Shown here piece by piece: positions 19,719 to 29,173 of a DNA stretch of 33,881 bases (position 1 is its first letter; every line of letters begins with the position of its first letter). Source of the DNA: Isotricha intestinalis. Its lineage: Eukaryota > Ciliophora > Litostomatea > Vestibuliferida > Isotrichidae. The position numbers were made by a program, and so were the translations under genes. The stretch covers positions 1-33,881 of the forward strand of contig JAJJLU010000526.1 of assembly GCA_023807065.1 (NCBI GenBank). The letters are read 5' to 3'. Below the pieces are notes generated by a model that had not been told where the DNA came from, did not search any database, and worked only from the letters and a program-made list of their open reading frames with translations.

Positions 19719-20525
19719 ATCTATTTAATAAAGATTAATCAGTTTTTTATACTTATGTTGTGGTAAAGAAAGTAATATTTTAATAAAAACTCATAAATTA
19801 ATCATGATATATTCTAATAATCTTTAAAGAAAATAATTATTGTTAATTGTTTTTCTAAGTTATTTACATACAATTATATTTTTTTAAAGATAAAATTTGG
19901 GGGATAACATAAATTATTTAATTTTTTTTTTTATGAGAAATTTCAAAAATACTTTTAGTTCACGAAATATTACGTGAGATAAAAAATATGAGAAAAACTT
20001 AAAAGTGTTTTTTTTCTGAAATTATTGTAGAAAATAATTTTTAGTGATTTAAATATATGTTTTTAATGATTTGAATTTAATTTTAATTTAATTTAAAGAA
20101 TTTATAAGTCAGAAAAAATAAATTCGGTGAGTTATGCTTATTTTCCATAATGGGAAAAAAAATTTTTTAAAAAGATATTTTTTTTTTTATTAGATTAATT
20201 TTTTGTGATTAAATTTTATTAATAAATTAATGAAAACAATTGGATGTTTCATTTTAATTATTATTTATTTTTATATAAAATAATAATAATATAAATAAGA
20301 AAAAAAAATGATTGTTGAAATTAAAATTTATATATTATGAAATATATAATGTTCAATAATTTTAATAAATATATTACTATTCGAATGGAAATTCGAGAAA
20401 ATTTACTTTAAAATTTTTGTATTAATCTTTAAGATTAATAGCTAATGATTTGAAATAATTATTATTTAAATCAAAACCTAATTTTTTTTGATTATTCTAG
20501 TTAATTACTTTTAAAAAGATTTTTA
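19719..20525. other. Intergenic, nothing recognised
   Basis: About 800 bp of A/T-rich DNA with long homopolymer runs upstream of the minus-strand gene ending at 18261. I find no gene, RNA or repeat. Confidence 0.5.
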
Positions 20526-20990
20526 TTATAAAAATGATTTTTTTGGAGTTGTACAGTTATAAAAAGCTTGAATTTCCTTTTCCATATTTTCTTCATTTAA
20601 TTTAAAATTTTTTCCGCATTCAAGGTGTTTGAAAATAAATTTAATAAATTATTTATAGCTTTATATTTGGAATATAAACAATCATTTCATAATTATATAA
20701 TGTAGTAATATATAATTTCTTATTAGAAGTGTTATTATCGGTAATATTGACTGTTTTATGACAAGAATCAAATATTTTTGAATTGGAAAAATTTTTTAAA
20801 AAGCCCTTTTTTAATTGATTTAGCATAAGATTTAAAAATATAAATATAATATTTTTAGAAATAGAATCAAAAGTTTAATTATATTTAATTCAAATAAATT
20901 TTATATTTTCCGCTTCATCTCTAAAATTACAATTTTTACATATTAAAATTCAGTGATATTAATTTATTATTTGAAACATCTATATATAGA
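20526..20990 (-). pseudogene. Frameshifted coding relic, minus strand
   Basis: Read from about 20990 leftward, pieces in changing frames look like real protein: LYIDVSNNKLISLNF, then CKNCNFRDEAENIKFI followed by TGA, then TAA, then a clean 57-codon frame from the ATG at 20826 (MLNQLKKGFLKNFSNSKIFD, later LYITTLYNYEMIVYIP). A one-frame shift follows to KYKAINNLLNLF, and another to KHLECGKNFKLNEENMEKEI, ending at TAA 20526-20528. The order of pieces is collinear and composition is richer than in the flanks. This is best read as a decayed gene with at least two frameshifts and two or three stops. The family is not recognised. Confidence 0.5.
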
Positions 20991-21155
20991 CAATTAATGA
21001 TCATATATTTGATTTGTGGTTTTATTATTATATTACAATGATATTTTTCTTATATGACTGATTAGAAATTATTATTTGTAATTTCATTATATATTTAATA
21101 TTATTTATTTTTAATATATTATAATTAATATTTAAATTTTGTTTTTATTTTGATA

Positions 21156-22262
21156 ATGAAAAAGACAAATGACTGTTACTCAATGATGCAAAAAATAAAA
21201 AAAAGAAATATAAAAAATACAAGAACAATTAATAATAATCTATGCACAAAATTGAATAAATCAAATATACATTGTAAGAAAAAACAAAACATTTCAAATC
21301 CTCATTCAGATTTAAAAAATAGTATAACATATAATTTAAATAAATCAAAAAAAGAAAATAAATCTTATTCAAGATATAATACAGATAATTCAAAATCAAC
21401 TTCAAAAGTAAAAAATAATAAAAACCAAATATTAATTAATTCATATGAAAAAAGTGTAATTTCTCTTTTTGGAACATTAAAAAATATTGTCGAAAAATCA
21501 GAATATGAAAATTTAAAATCTAAATTTGAACATAATTTTCAATCAAATTTAAGTCAAATTAATATAGATGAAAAAAAATCATCTTCATTTATAAGTAATT
21601 CTAATTCAATAAAAAAAATAATTGATGAAAGTATAAAAAAATGTAATAATAATTCCACTTCAAATAATAATACAAAAAATTCAAATGTTGTTTTAAATAT
21701 AACTCCTTCATTAAATATTAATAAAACTCATAAATCTCTTTATTCTCTTTCTCGTTGTGGAAGAAGAATTATTACTCAATCTCCCAATAAATCTAATCAA
21801 AATTCTAATAGTATAATTAAAAAATATTATACTGTTGCTATTACAAATAAAAACTCTAAATCTACTCAAAATGGTTCTAGTTATTTATCAGGAAATAAAA
21901 ATTCTAATTCAAGACAAAATATAAGTAAAGAATTATCTTTTCCTAAATGTAATAATAATACTAATTATAATTGCATTAATAATAATATTATTCATAATAA
22001 TAAAAATTATATGAATAATAATTATACTATTCAAAATAATATTAATAATAATAGTTTACCTAATAAAATTAATGAAGATAATAGTAATTTTACAGAAAAT
22101 TTAAATAATATAAATAAAACTGTTGATGATTCTCATGCAAATAATGAATTATTAAACAAAATAAAAAATAGTTTAGATGATAGTTTAAAAGGGATTTTTG
22201 CTTTTTCATATGAAGACTTTTTGAATAAATCAAGTGATAGGATGGAAATAATAAATAAATAA
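21156..22262 (+). CDS. Asn/Ser-rich low-complexity protein
   Basis: A 368-residue protein, not recognised. I chose the ATG at 21156, the only nearby ATG. Almost all of it is Asn, Ser, Lys and Thr. A short more ordered part around residues 90-130 (SYEKSVISLFGTLKNIVEKS) and the C-terminus (GIFAFSYEDFLNKSSDRMEI) could be binding helices. The SRCGRRIITQSP stretch near 200 is the only Arg-rich site and could be a phosphorylation target. It is convergent with the next gene. Stop TAA. It could be a disordered regulatory or structural protein, but no function is supported. Confidence 0.65.
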   Translation: MKKTNDCYSMMQKIKKRNIKNTRTINNNLCTKLNKSNIHCKKKQNISNPHSDLKNSITYNLNKSKKENKSYSRYNTDNSKSTSKVKNNKNQILINSYEKSVISLFGTLKNIVEKSEYENLKSKFEHNFQSNLSQINIDEKKSSSFISNSNSIKKIIDESIKKCNNNSTSNNNTKNSNVVLNITPSLNINKTHKSLYSLSRCGRRIITQSPNKSNQNSNSIIKKYYTVAITNKNSKSTQNGSSYLSGNKNSNSRQNISKELSFPKCNNNTNYNCINNNIIHNNKNYMNNNYTIQNNINNNSLPNKINEDNSNFTENLNNINKTVDDSHANNELLNKIKNSLDDSLKGIFAFSYEDFLNKSSDRMEIINK

Positions 22263-22531
22263 TACAATATATAATTAATTTAATAATAAAAATAAATTTT
22301 TTAAAAATAAAGAATTATAATTTTGATGATGTTATTCCTTTAATAACGAAAATAGTGTTTTAAATAGTTAGTTTAAAGATAGTATGGGTTTTTTTAAAAA
22401 ATAGAAATTTTTTTTCAATTTCATTATAAACACTTTTTTAAATAAAATATTTAATTAATGAAATCAAAAATAAATAAAGTTTATTAAAGTAAAAAAATAT
22501 ATATTATATAGAATAAAAGTTATTGATTTTC

Positions 22532-23047
22532 TTAATTGAAAATTCTAAAAGAATTAATTTCTTTATTATCATTAATTCTTAACTTTTGATTTTTTGATAA
22601 AGGGTTTAATTCTTTTCTTTTATTTAAAAAAACACCATTATTATCATAGAGACTAGAAATATTATTTAAAGAACTAATATAATACCTCTTCATAGGTTTA
22701 TAATTTTTAAAAACATTATTAAAATTATTATCTTTACCAAAAAGAGAAGAATTAATATTTTGATTATTAAAAATTAATTTAATTTTATTATATTTATTAA
22801 TTGAAGATTGATTTGAATAAATCATTAAAGGATTTGTTTTTAAAATTTTATTATTCTTTTTTAAATTTCTGTTAAATGAAAAAGCAGTTTTAAAATTATT
22901 TAAATCATTTTTATTAAGAGAATAATAACTTTTAATTAATTTATTTTTTGATTTTTTTGGAGTTTCAAAAATTGAAAAATCACTTTCATTATTTCTTTCT
23001 GTTAAATATCCAAATTTATAATTATTCTCTCTTTTAAAACTTTTCAT
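22532..23047 (-). CDS. Small basic hypothetical protein
   Basis: A 171-residue protein, very basic and rich in Asn, Lys, Ser and Phe. No domain, signal or membrane segment is visible. It lies 90 bp downstream of the next minus-strand gene, close enough for a shared neighbourhood but not evidence of co-transcription. The ATG at 23047 and TAA stop are clear. Codon use is like the neighbours, so I accept it as a gene with moderate confidence. Confidence 0.6.
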   Translation of the reverse strand: MKSFKRENNYKFGYLTERNNESDFSIFETPKKSKNKLIKSYYSLNKNDLNNFKTAFSFNRNLKKNNKILKTNPLMIYSNQSSINKYNKIKLIFNNQNINSSLFGKDNNFNNVFKNYKPMKRYYISSLNNISSLYDNNGVFLNKRKELNPLSKNQKLRINDNKEINSFRIFN

Positions 23048-23137
23048 TTATTTTTTTAAAAAAATTAAGAAAAAATTTTTACAATTTGAAAAAAAAGTTT
23101 TATATATTAAAATTATATAATTTTATTTAAATAAAAT

Positions 23138-24577
23138 TTAATTATCATAAGTGAAATGTACAAAAGGATTTTTTTGTAAAGTATTAAATTTAATATTATT
23201 ATAATTTCTACTTCTGTGATTTCTAAAAATTTTATTTGATTCATTTTTTCTCATTTTTTCATTTTTATAAATTTCAGTAATTTTATTTACACAATTTAAA
23301 GCAAATTTCTTTTTTTCTTGAATATTTTCATCTTCATTATTATCTTCAAAATTAATTAAAGTAAAATTTTTATTATGATTTTTTAAATAATTTCCTTTTT
23401 GATTATTATTTGAAGTTTTTATATTTCTTAATAAATGAATTAAATTTTGATGTAATAAATATTCTTTTTTATTTTTATATGAAATATATTTTTTAAAATC
23501 TATTTTTGAATGAGTAATTTTTTTTTTTTTAATTGATGCAATATTTTTTTCTAATATTGTAAAATTATTTTCAAAATCTTTTTTATTATTTTCTTCTTTT
23601 AATTTATTTATATTATTTTCTTTTATTTTTTTTTCAACTTCTTTTCCTACTTTTTTTATTATTAAATTTATATTTTCATCATCATCTAAAATATTATTTT
23701 TATTTTTTTCTCTATTTTCTTCAGATAAACATTTTCTTTCTTTTTGAATATATTTTTTTAAAGAAATATTATTTTTCTTTTTTTTATAATAATCTTCTTC
23801 ATTTAATTTTTGAGTTAAAGTTTTTTCTTTTAAAATACTAAAATTATTAAAAATCGATTCATTTTTCATAAAATAATTAGGATCTCTCATAATAATTTTT
23901 TTTTCATTATCATTAAAATATTTATTAAAATCTAATTTTTCAACAAATTGTCTATTCTTTTTTATTTCTTCAATATCAGTCATAAAATTTTTTCTTGAAT
24001 GACTTTCATAATCTCCTAAATCAAATCGAAAAAATTTATGAAAATTAATTTGTTGATTTAAATAAGCTTTTCCATTATAATATTCTATCATTCTCATATT
24101 AAATAATTTAATTTTATTTTGATATTCATTACAAATTTTTGATTGATTATCTTTTATTAATTTATGTACTTTTAATTTTAAAGATCTTATTTCTTCTAAT
24201 TTTTTATTTTCTTCTAATTGCTTTTTATTTATTTCTTTTAATTCACTTTTATTTCTTTTTAATATTTCTTCTTTTGTTTCTAAATCCTTTTTTAAATTTA
24301 ATACTCTTGTATTTATAATTTTATTCTTATTTTGAAGAGTTAATTTTAATCGTTTATCAAATGATAATTTTGAATAAAATGTTTTACTATTTGTTAAATT
24401 AAAATTATTATTTGTATTATTTTCATAATATGTTGTTTGACTTGGAGAAAAAAATGATTTTGGACTTAATGAATTTGAACTTAATAAATTTTGTCTTGAT
24501 TGATTTGTCATATATGTTTTAAAATTTGAATTAAATGTTTCATGTGAAAAAAGACTTTGACTTAAATTATTTTTCAT
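23138..24577 (-). CDS. Coiled-coil protein of unknown function
   Basis: A 479-residue protein. The preceding in-frame TTG is not used, and I place the start at the ATG at 24577. A Ser/Asn-rich N-terminus (about 1-75) is followed by a coiled coil at about 85-150 (KKDLETKEEILKRNKSELKE). A more globular stretch follows (KFFRFDLGDYESHSRKNFMT, near 185), then Lys/Glu/Asn-rich helices to the end. No enzyme motif. The composition resembles ciliate cytoskeletal or axonemal proteins, but this is only a guess. Stop TAA. Confidence 0.68.
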   Translation of the reverse strand: MKNNLSQSLFSHETFNSNFKTYMTNQSRQNLLSSNSLSPKSFFSPSQTTYYENNTNNNFNLTNSKTFYSKLSFDKRLKLTLQNKNKIINTRVLNLKKDLETKEEILKRNKSELKEINKKQLEENKKLEEIRSLKLKVHKLIKDNQSKICNEYQNKIKLFNMRMIEYYNGKAYLNQQINFHKFFRFDLGDYESHSRKNFMTDIEEIKKNRQFVEKLDFNKYFNDNEKKIIMRDPNYFMKNESIFNNFSILKEKTLTQKLNEEDYYKKKKNNISLKKYIQKERKCLSEENREKNKNNILDDDENINLIIKKVGKEVEKKIKENNINKLKEENNKKDFENNFTILEKNIASIKKKKITHSKIDFKKYISYKNKKEYLLHQNLIHLLRNIKTSNNNQKGNYLKNHNKNFTLINFEDNNEDENIQEKKKFALNCVNKITEIYKNEKMRKNESNKIFRNHRSRNYNNIKFNTLQKNPFVHFTYDN

Positions 24578-24716
24578 CAAGTTATTTATTTTTTTTAAAT
24601 ATTAAAATATTTATATAATAAAAATTTACTTATAATTTTTTATTAAAAATAAAATTTTTTTTTCATATTTTTTTTCTCTATATAATAATTATTTAAAAAG
24701 GTATTTCACTTAAAAT

Positions 24717-26960
24717 TTATTTTTCATTTTTATCATCATTATTGTTTTCATTTTCTTTATTTTTATCATTATTATTTTCATTATCATTACTTTTATTTCC
24801 ATTATCATTTAATTCACTTTCATTTTTTTCTTCTTCATTATCCTTTTTATCATTTTTCTTTGCAGATTTATTATTTTTTTTTCCTTTTTTCTTTTCAGAG
24901 ACATTATTATCTTTTACATTTTTTTTTTCTTCTTTTTCCTTTAATTTAATATATTTTGAATATTCCATATAATCATTTTCCATTTCTTCTTTAGAAACTT
25001 CTTTTTCAAAATCAAACCTTTCAAAAATTTTTTCACTTTTAATCATATGATTAACAAAAACTTCAAGTGAATCAGCACTTCTCCAAAAGAAACTATTAGA
25101 TTTATAAAACATTTTAATTCCTTTCCAAATTAAATTTAAATCACTTAAAAACATATTTAAATTTCTATATTCACAATGTTTTAATTTAATTTCAATTAAA
25201 CTTAAATCTCTAGACTCTTTAACAATATCATAAAATTTTTCAATTTCTTTTGGAAAAGGTTCTTTAAAGAAAGAAGAACATTGATGAACTTTTAAAATAT
25301 TTAATAATTTATCAGCAACAATAAACCATTTATCAAATTTATCATCAATATGAATTAATTTTTGAACTAATAAGATATGTTTTTTAGTAACAGAATTAGC
25401 ATTTTCAAAACCTAATTTAACGACTTTACAAAAATAACATTTAAATTTTCCTCTTGGAAATTTATCATATCCAATACATTCATAATGATAAGCACTTGAA
25501 CATGTTTCACAACATATTAATTTTCCTACATCTCCACATTCACCACAAAAATCATAATGTAATAAATCATCTTCTATTATTATATCTGATTTTAATAAAT
25601 TTACTCTATCTGACATTATTATTTGTATTTCATTATATTCTTTTCCATTATTTAAATTTTTACTCATTTCTCTAAATATTTCTTTTTTTTTTGGTCTTCC
25701 TCTTTTTCTCTTTGTTAAATTATCTTCATTATTTTCATTTAAAAAATTTATTTCTTCATCTTCATTATCTTTATTTTTTGCAATATTATCATATACTTTT
25801 ATTTTTGATTTTGAATTTGGTTTATTTAAATATATTGAATTAACATCATTTTCAGGTAACCATCCTTCTCTTATTTCACTTGGTAAATCATTATAATTTA
25901 ACATATTTATTAAAGGACGAGGTTTATGATATTTATTTTCATATGTTTTATCAAACACTTTTTGAGATGAAGATGATGGAGTTGAAAATAATTGATATAT
26001 CTTATTTATATATAATGTTAATTCATTATATGCTTCTTTTGTTAATATTTCTTCATAATTTTCTCTTACTATTTCTTTTGTTCTTTCATATAAAAATTTT
26101 AATGATGAAAAATCTTCTTTATTAAAATAATTTCCAAAATCTTTTAATTGTTGAATTATATTATTTTTATTTATTTTATCCCAGAAATGAACACAATAAC
26201 TTGAATTATTATCATATATATTAAAACATGTTATTATTGGAAATTTATATGAACAATTATGACAAATAAAAGCTTTTTTATCATTTATTTCATTACATTT
26301 TTTACAATATTTTTTATCTTCTTTTCCTAAATCTTCAATATTTATACTTTTTTGACGTAAAGATAATATTCTTTGTCTTTCAGTTTGTGATTCTTCTTGT
26401 CCTAATTTTTCTTTTTTTTTATTTTTTTTCTGAAAATTTGGTTTTGGATTATTATTTTCTTTATTTATATTATTGTTTGTTATAAATTTATCAAATGGAT
26501 TTAAGCAATTTATACAAAAATTTTCATTGTACTTAATTGTTCTACAATAAGGACAAAGTTGATTTATTCCATTTAATTCATCTGGTTTTTTTATTATGTG
26601 AAATTTTGGAAATTTATTTACTTTACATAAATGTTCTATTAATTGTTCTAAAATTTGGTTTTTTATATTTTTTTTATTTGATTCTATTAATTGTTTATCT
26701 TTTATTAATGGAGCTAAATAATCTATAAAATATGTACTAAATAATTCTGGACTTTTTTTTTCTTCTGATAAATCCCAATCCATTTTATTTTTTATTACAC
26801 ATTTATCTGAAATTTTAATTGTTAAAGTTATTTGAACTAATTTTTGTTCTGAATTTAAATTATGGAAATTTAAATATTGATAATTTGGGATTTTAACTTC
26901 AGAAATTTTATCCAAATGAGATAAATAGTATTGATTAATATAATCATCAAGAGATTTCAT
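24717..26960 (-). CDS. PHD-finger/bromodomain chromatin protein with zinc ribbons and AT hook
   Basis: A 747-residue nuclear protein. In order: an N-terminal domain, two short zinc-binding Cys clusters (C136/C139/C149/C152 and C219/C222/C233/C236), an AT hook KRKRGRPKKK around R420 that would bind the minor groove of A/T DNA, a PHD finger from C472 (FCGECGDVGKLICCETC, then YHYEC and FKCYFC), and a bromodomain-like helical bundle at about 545-650 (PFPKEIEKFYDIVKESRDLS, FLSDLNLIWKGIKMFYKSNS). The tail is a highly acidic and basic repeat of Asn, Asp, Glu and Lys. PHD-bromo pairs read methylated and acetylated histone tails (TIF1, BPTF, SP140). The bromodomain Asn that binds acetyl-lysine appears as the N of MFYKSNS, so binding is plausible. 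It is divergent from the next gene over 86 bp. Confidence 0.83.
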   Translation of the reverse strand: MKSLDDYINQYYLSHLDKISEVKIPNYQYLNFHNLNSEQKLVQITLTIKISDKCVIKNKMDWDLSEEKKSPELFSTYFIDYLAPLIKDKQLIESNKKNIKNQILEQLIEHLCKVNKFPKFHIIKKPDELNGINQLCPYCRTIKYNENFCINCLNPFDKFITNNNINKENNNPKPNFQKKNKKKEKLGQEESQTERQRILSLRQKSINIEDLGKEDKKYCKKCNEINDKKAFICHNCSYKFPIITCFNIYDNNSSYCVHFWDKINKNNIIQQLKDFGNYFNKEDFSSLKFLYERTKEIVRENYEEILTKEAYNELTLYINKIYQLFSTPSSSSQKVFDKTYENKYHKPRPLINMLNYNDLPSEIREGWLPENDVNSIYLNKPNSKSKIKVYDNIAKNKDNEDEEINFLNENNEDNLTKRKRGRPKKKEIFREMSKNLNNGKEYNEIQIIMSDRVNLLKSDIIIEDDLLHYDFCGECGDVGKLICCETCSSAYHYECIGYDKFPRGKFKCYFCKVVKLGFENANSVTKKHILLVQKLIHIDDKFDKWFIVADKLLNILKVHQCSSFFKEPFPKEIEKFYDIVKESRDLSLIEIKLKHCEYRNLNMFLSDLNLIWKGIKMFYKSNSFFWRSADSLEVFVNHMIKSEKIFERFDFEKEVSKEEMENDYMEYSKYIKLKEKEEKKNVKDNNVSEKKKGKKNNKSAKKNDKKDNEEEKNESELNDNGNKSNDNENNNDKNKENENNNDDKNEK

Positions 26961-27046
26961 TAATGAAAATATAAATTTAAATAAAATATTAATTTATCCT
27001 AATAATAAATATATTTATTATTTTTTTTAAATAATTTGATCAAATA
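26961..27046. promoter_or_regulatory. 86-bp divergent intergenic region
   Basis: A/T-rich spacer between divergent start codons of the PHD/bromodomain gene and the next plus-strand gene. It must contain both promoters. No motif is recognised. Confidence 0.45.
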
Positions 27047-27604
27047 ATGTCTGAAAAAATGTATGACACAGCAATAAATTATTTTCAAAATAAAGTAGAT
27101 ACAGAAAAATTAAAATTAGAAGATTTTAAATCACTTTTTGTTCCAATAAAATCAGCAGTGACAGAAAGAAGTAAAAGAAATATGAATAAATTAAAATCAA
27201 ATCCTTTAGGATTAAATAGTATAAATGACAATATATTAAAATCAAATAAAAATACAAATTATTATAGTACAATAAATAGTAATAAATCAAAAGGGAATTT
27301 ATCTTCTAGAATAATAGTAAATAAAGATGGAACTTTTAAAAGAATTGCTAATTATGATAAAAAAATTGACAACATTAATACATTAAAATTAAGAAATGAT
27401 GCTTTAATGAGTATATTAAATGGAGAACAATATTATCCTCCTGAATTTCAATTAAAACCTAAATTTATTGAAAAAACAGAATCTATTAAACAAGAAAGTT
27501 TAAATGATGAAATAAATAATGTTGATTTACCTTTGAAAGATGCTCCTTCTTATACTATTGAATCTAATCAATTAACTTTTAAAGTTTGTGATGAAGAAAA
27601 TTAA
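27047..27604 (+). CDS. Hypothetical protein
   Basis: A 185-residue protein, not recognised. The N-terminal part is helical (MYDTAINYFQNKVDTEKLKL, DFKSLFVPIKSAVTERSKRN), the middle is Asn/Ser-rich, and a more ordered C-terminal half contains ILNGEQYYPPEFQLKPKF. No membrane segment, signal or metal cluster. The well-formed ATG and TAA, and neighbour-like codon use, support a gene. It is divergent from the PHD/bromodomain gene. Confidence 0.65.
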   Translation: MSEKMYDTAINYFQNKVDTEKLKLEDFKSLFVPIKSAVTERSKRNMNKLKSNPLGLNSINDNILKSNKNTNYYSTINSNKSKGNLSSRIIVNKDGTFKRIANYDKKIDNINTLKLRNDALMSILNGEQYYPPEFQLKPKFIEKTESIKQESLNDEINNVDLPLKDAPSYTIESNQLTFKVCDEEN

Positions 27605-27754
27605 ATTTTTTTATATATGATAAAAAGTTTGTTTTTTTATTTTTTTTATATAATAATAATGATAATATTTCATGAATCACATTTTTATTTAAAAACAATG
27701 AATATTTTCATTTAAATAATACATTAAAGAAAAAATATAATAATAAAAAATTGT

Positions 27755-28888
27755 TTAATTTCTATTAGTATTCGTTTCTACAAATTTTGAAGTTTCAACA
27801 GTATTATCTTCCAAAAAAGCCATTTTATAAGAAATAATTTTTCCAAATCTATATTTAACAATATATTTCTCATTCTCATGAAAAAAAACACCATCACCAT
27901 GAGGTTCATTATTAAAGAAATTACCATATAATTTATTTCCATTATTCCAAATAAAAATTCCAGTTCCATTTTTACAATTGTTAACAAAATCCCCTTTATA
28001 AAGGTCACCATTATTATATTTCAATTCTCCTTTACCTTCAATATTTCCATCTTTAAAATTTCCTTTATAATTTCTTCCATCAATCCAATTTAATTCTCCT
28101 TCACCATTAAATAAAGAATTCATAAATTGACCTTCATAATAATTTCCATTTGAATATATAAATTTACCATAACCATTTTTTTCATTATTAAAAAATTCAC
28201 CATTATAATAAGATTTATCATTATATTTTTCTATTCCATTCCCTTCTCTCTTATTGTCTTTAAAATTTCCTTTATATTCTAATATATCTTTTATTATTAA
28301 TTTACCTTCTCCATTACATTTTCCATTCATCCAATTTCCATAATAATAATTTCCATTGTTATATATAAAAATTCCTTTTCCGTTAAAAATTCCGTTTTTG
28401 AAATTTCCTTTATATATATTATTTTCTTTTGATATTAATGTTCCTAAACCTGAAAAAACTCCTTTATTATTAAATGAGCCATAATAATATTCATTTTCAT
28501 TATTTTTATTTGTAAATTTTAAAGGAGAAACTTGATATATTTCTTCTTCTTCTTCTACTTCTTCTTTTATATTATTTAATTCAGAATTATATTCATTTAA
28601 TATATTTAAAATTATATTATTTTTTTCTATAATTTCATTAAATTCTTCTATTTCTATTTCTTCTATTTTTATTTCTTCATTTTCTGATAATTCTAATAAT
28701 TTATTTTGAATTATTTCTTTTAAATTTATATTTTTTTCTTGGAAATTTATTTTTGGTTTTGATTTTAATTTTATAGAAGGATCATTTAATATATCATCAA
28801 ATGTTTCATATTTAAATTCTTCTTCTATATTTGGTTTATATTCTATTTCTTTTAATGGATTATTTGGTTTACAACATTTAGAACCCAT
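27755..28888 (-). CDS. MORN-repeat protein with predicted N-terminal lipidation
   Basis: A 377-residue protein. The N-terminus MGSKCCK fits N-myristoylation at Gly2 plus palmitoylation at Cys5/Cys6, giving stable membrane attachment. An acidic Glu/Ile-rich region follows (about 20-120), then nine MORN repeats at about 130-345 of the form Y.G.F.NG...G.G (for example YKGNFKNGIFNGKGIFIYNN). MORN arrays bind phospholipids or act as scaffolds at membranes, cortex and basal bodies. There is no kinase, SET or lipase domain, unlike PIP5K or SETD7. The role is probably a cortical membrane-linked scaffold. Stop TAA. Its start is 285 bp from the divergent CBM20 gene. Confidence 0.88.
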   Translation of the reverse strand: MGSKCCKPNNPLKEIEYKPNIEEEFKYETFDDILNDPSIKLKSKPKINFQEKNINLKEIIQNKLLELSENEEIKIEEIEIEEFNEIIEKNNIILNILNEYNSELNNIKEEVEEEEEIYQVSPLKFTNKNNENEYYYGSFNNKGVFSGLGTLISKENNIYKGNFKNGIFNGKGIFIYNNGNYYYGNWMNGKCNGEGKLIIKDILEYKGNFKDNKREGNGIEKYNDKSYYNGEFFNNEKNGYGKFIYSNGNYYEGQFMNSLFNGEGELNWIDGRNYKGNFKDGNIEGKGELKYNNGDLYKGDFVNNCKNGTGIFIWNNGNKLYGNFFNNEPHGDGVFFHENEKYIVKYRFGKIISYKMAFLEDNTVETSKFVETNTNRN

Positions 28889-29047
28889 TTTTTTGTTGTT
28901 TAAATTGTTTTTTTATTCATTTATTTTCTTTATTTGTTTAAATTTAATTAACTTAAAAAAAAATAATAAGTTTAGGATATAATTAGTTTTTGATTTTTAA
29001 TTACACCTCTTTTTCTTATATTTTTAATGAAAAATATAGTAATTTAA

Positions 29048-29173
29048 TCACATTTAATATTTTTCGTTGAAAAAGAAAATAAACAATTAATTAAAAAAGA
29101 GGAAGAATTAAAAGAAAATAGTGATATAAATATAGAAGAAAAAATATTTGATGAAAAAAGAAATATATTAGAA
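29048..29173 (+). other. In-frame coding-like extension upstream of the CBM20-EEP start
   Basis: The frame of the next gene stays open from after a TAA at 29045-29047 to its ATG, reading Glu/Lys-rich sequence (VEKENKQLIKKEEELKENSD) just like the annotated N-terminus. It contains no ATG. An ATG at 29027 is in the same frame but separated by that TAA. I could not find a splice that keeps the frame. A missed upstream exon is possible. Confidence 0.4.

Noticed and set aside
24742..24972. Plus-strand Phe/Ser/Leu-rich frames over the minus-strand genes (also near 1324, 8311, 12364, 13614, 18839, 25454, 29091, 29373)
   Set aside because: They are shadows of Lys/Asn/Glu-rich coding on the other strand, and their composition is exactly the reverse complement of it.
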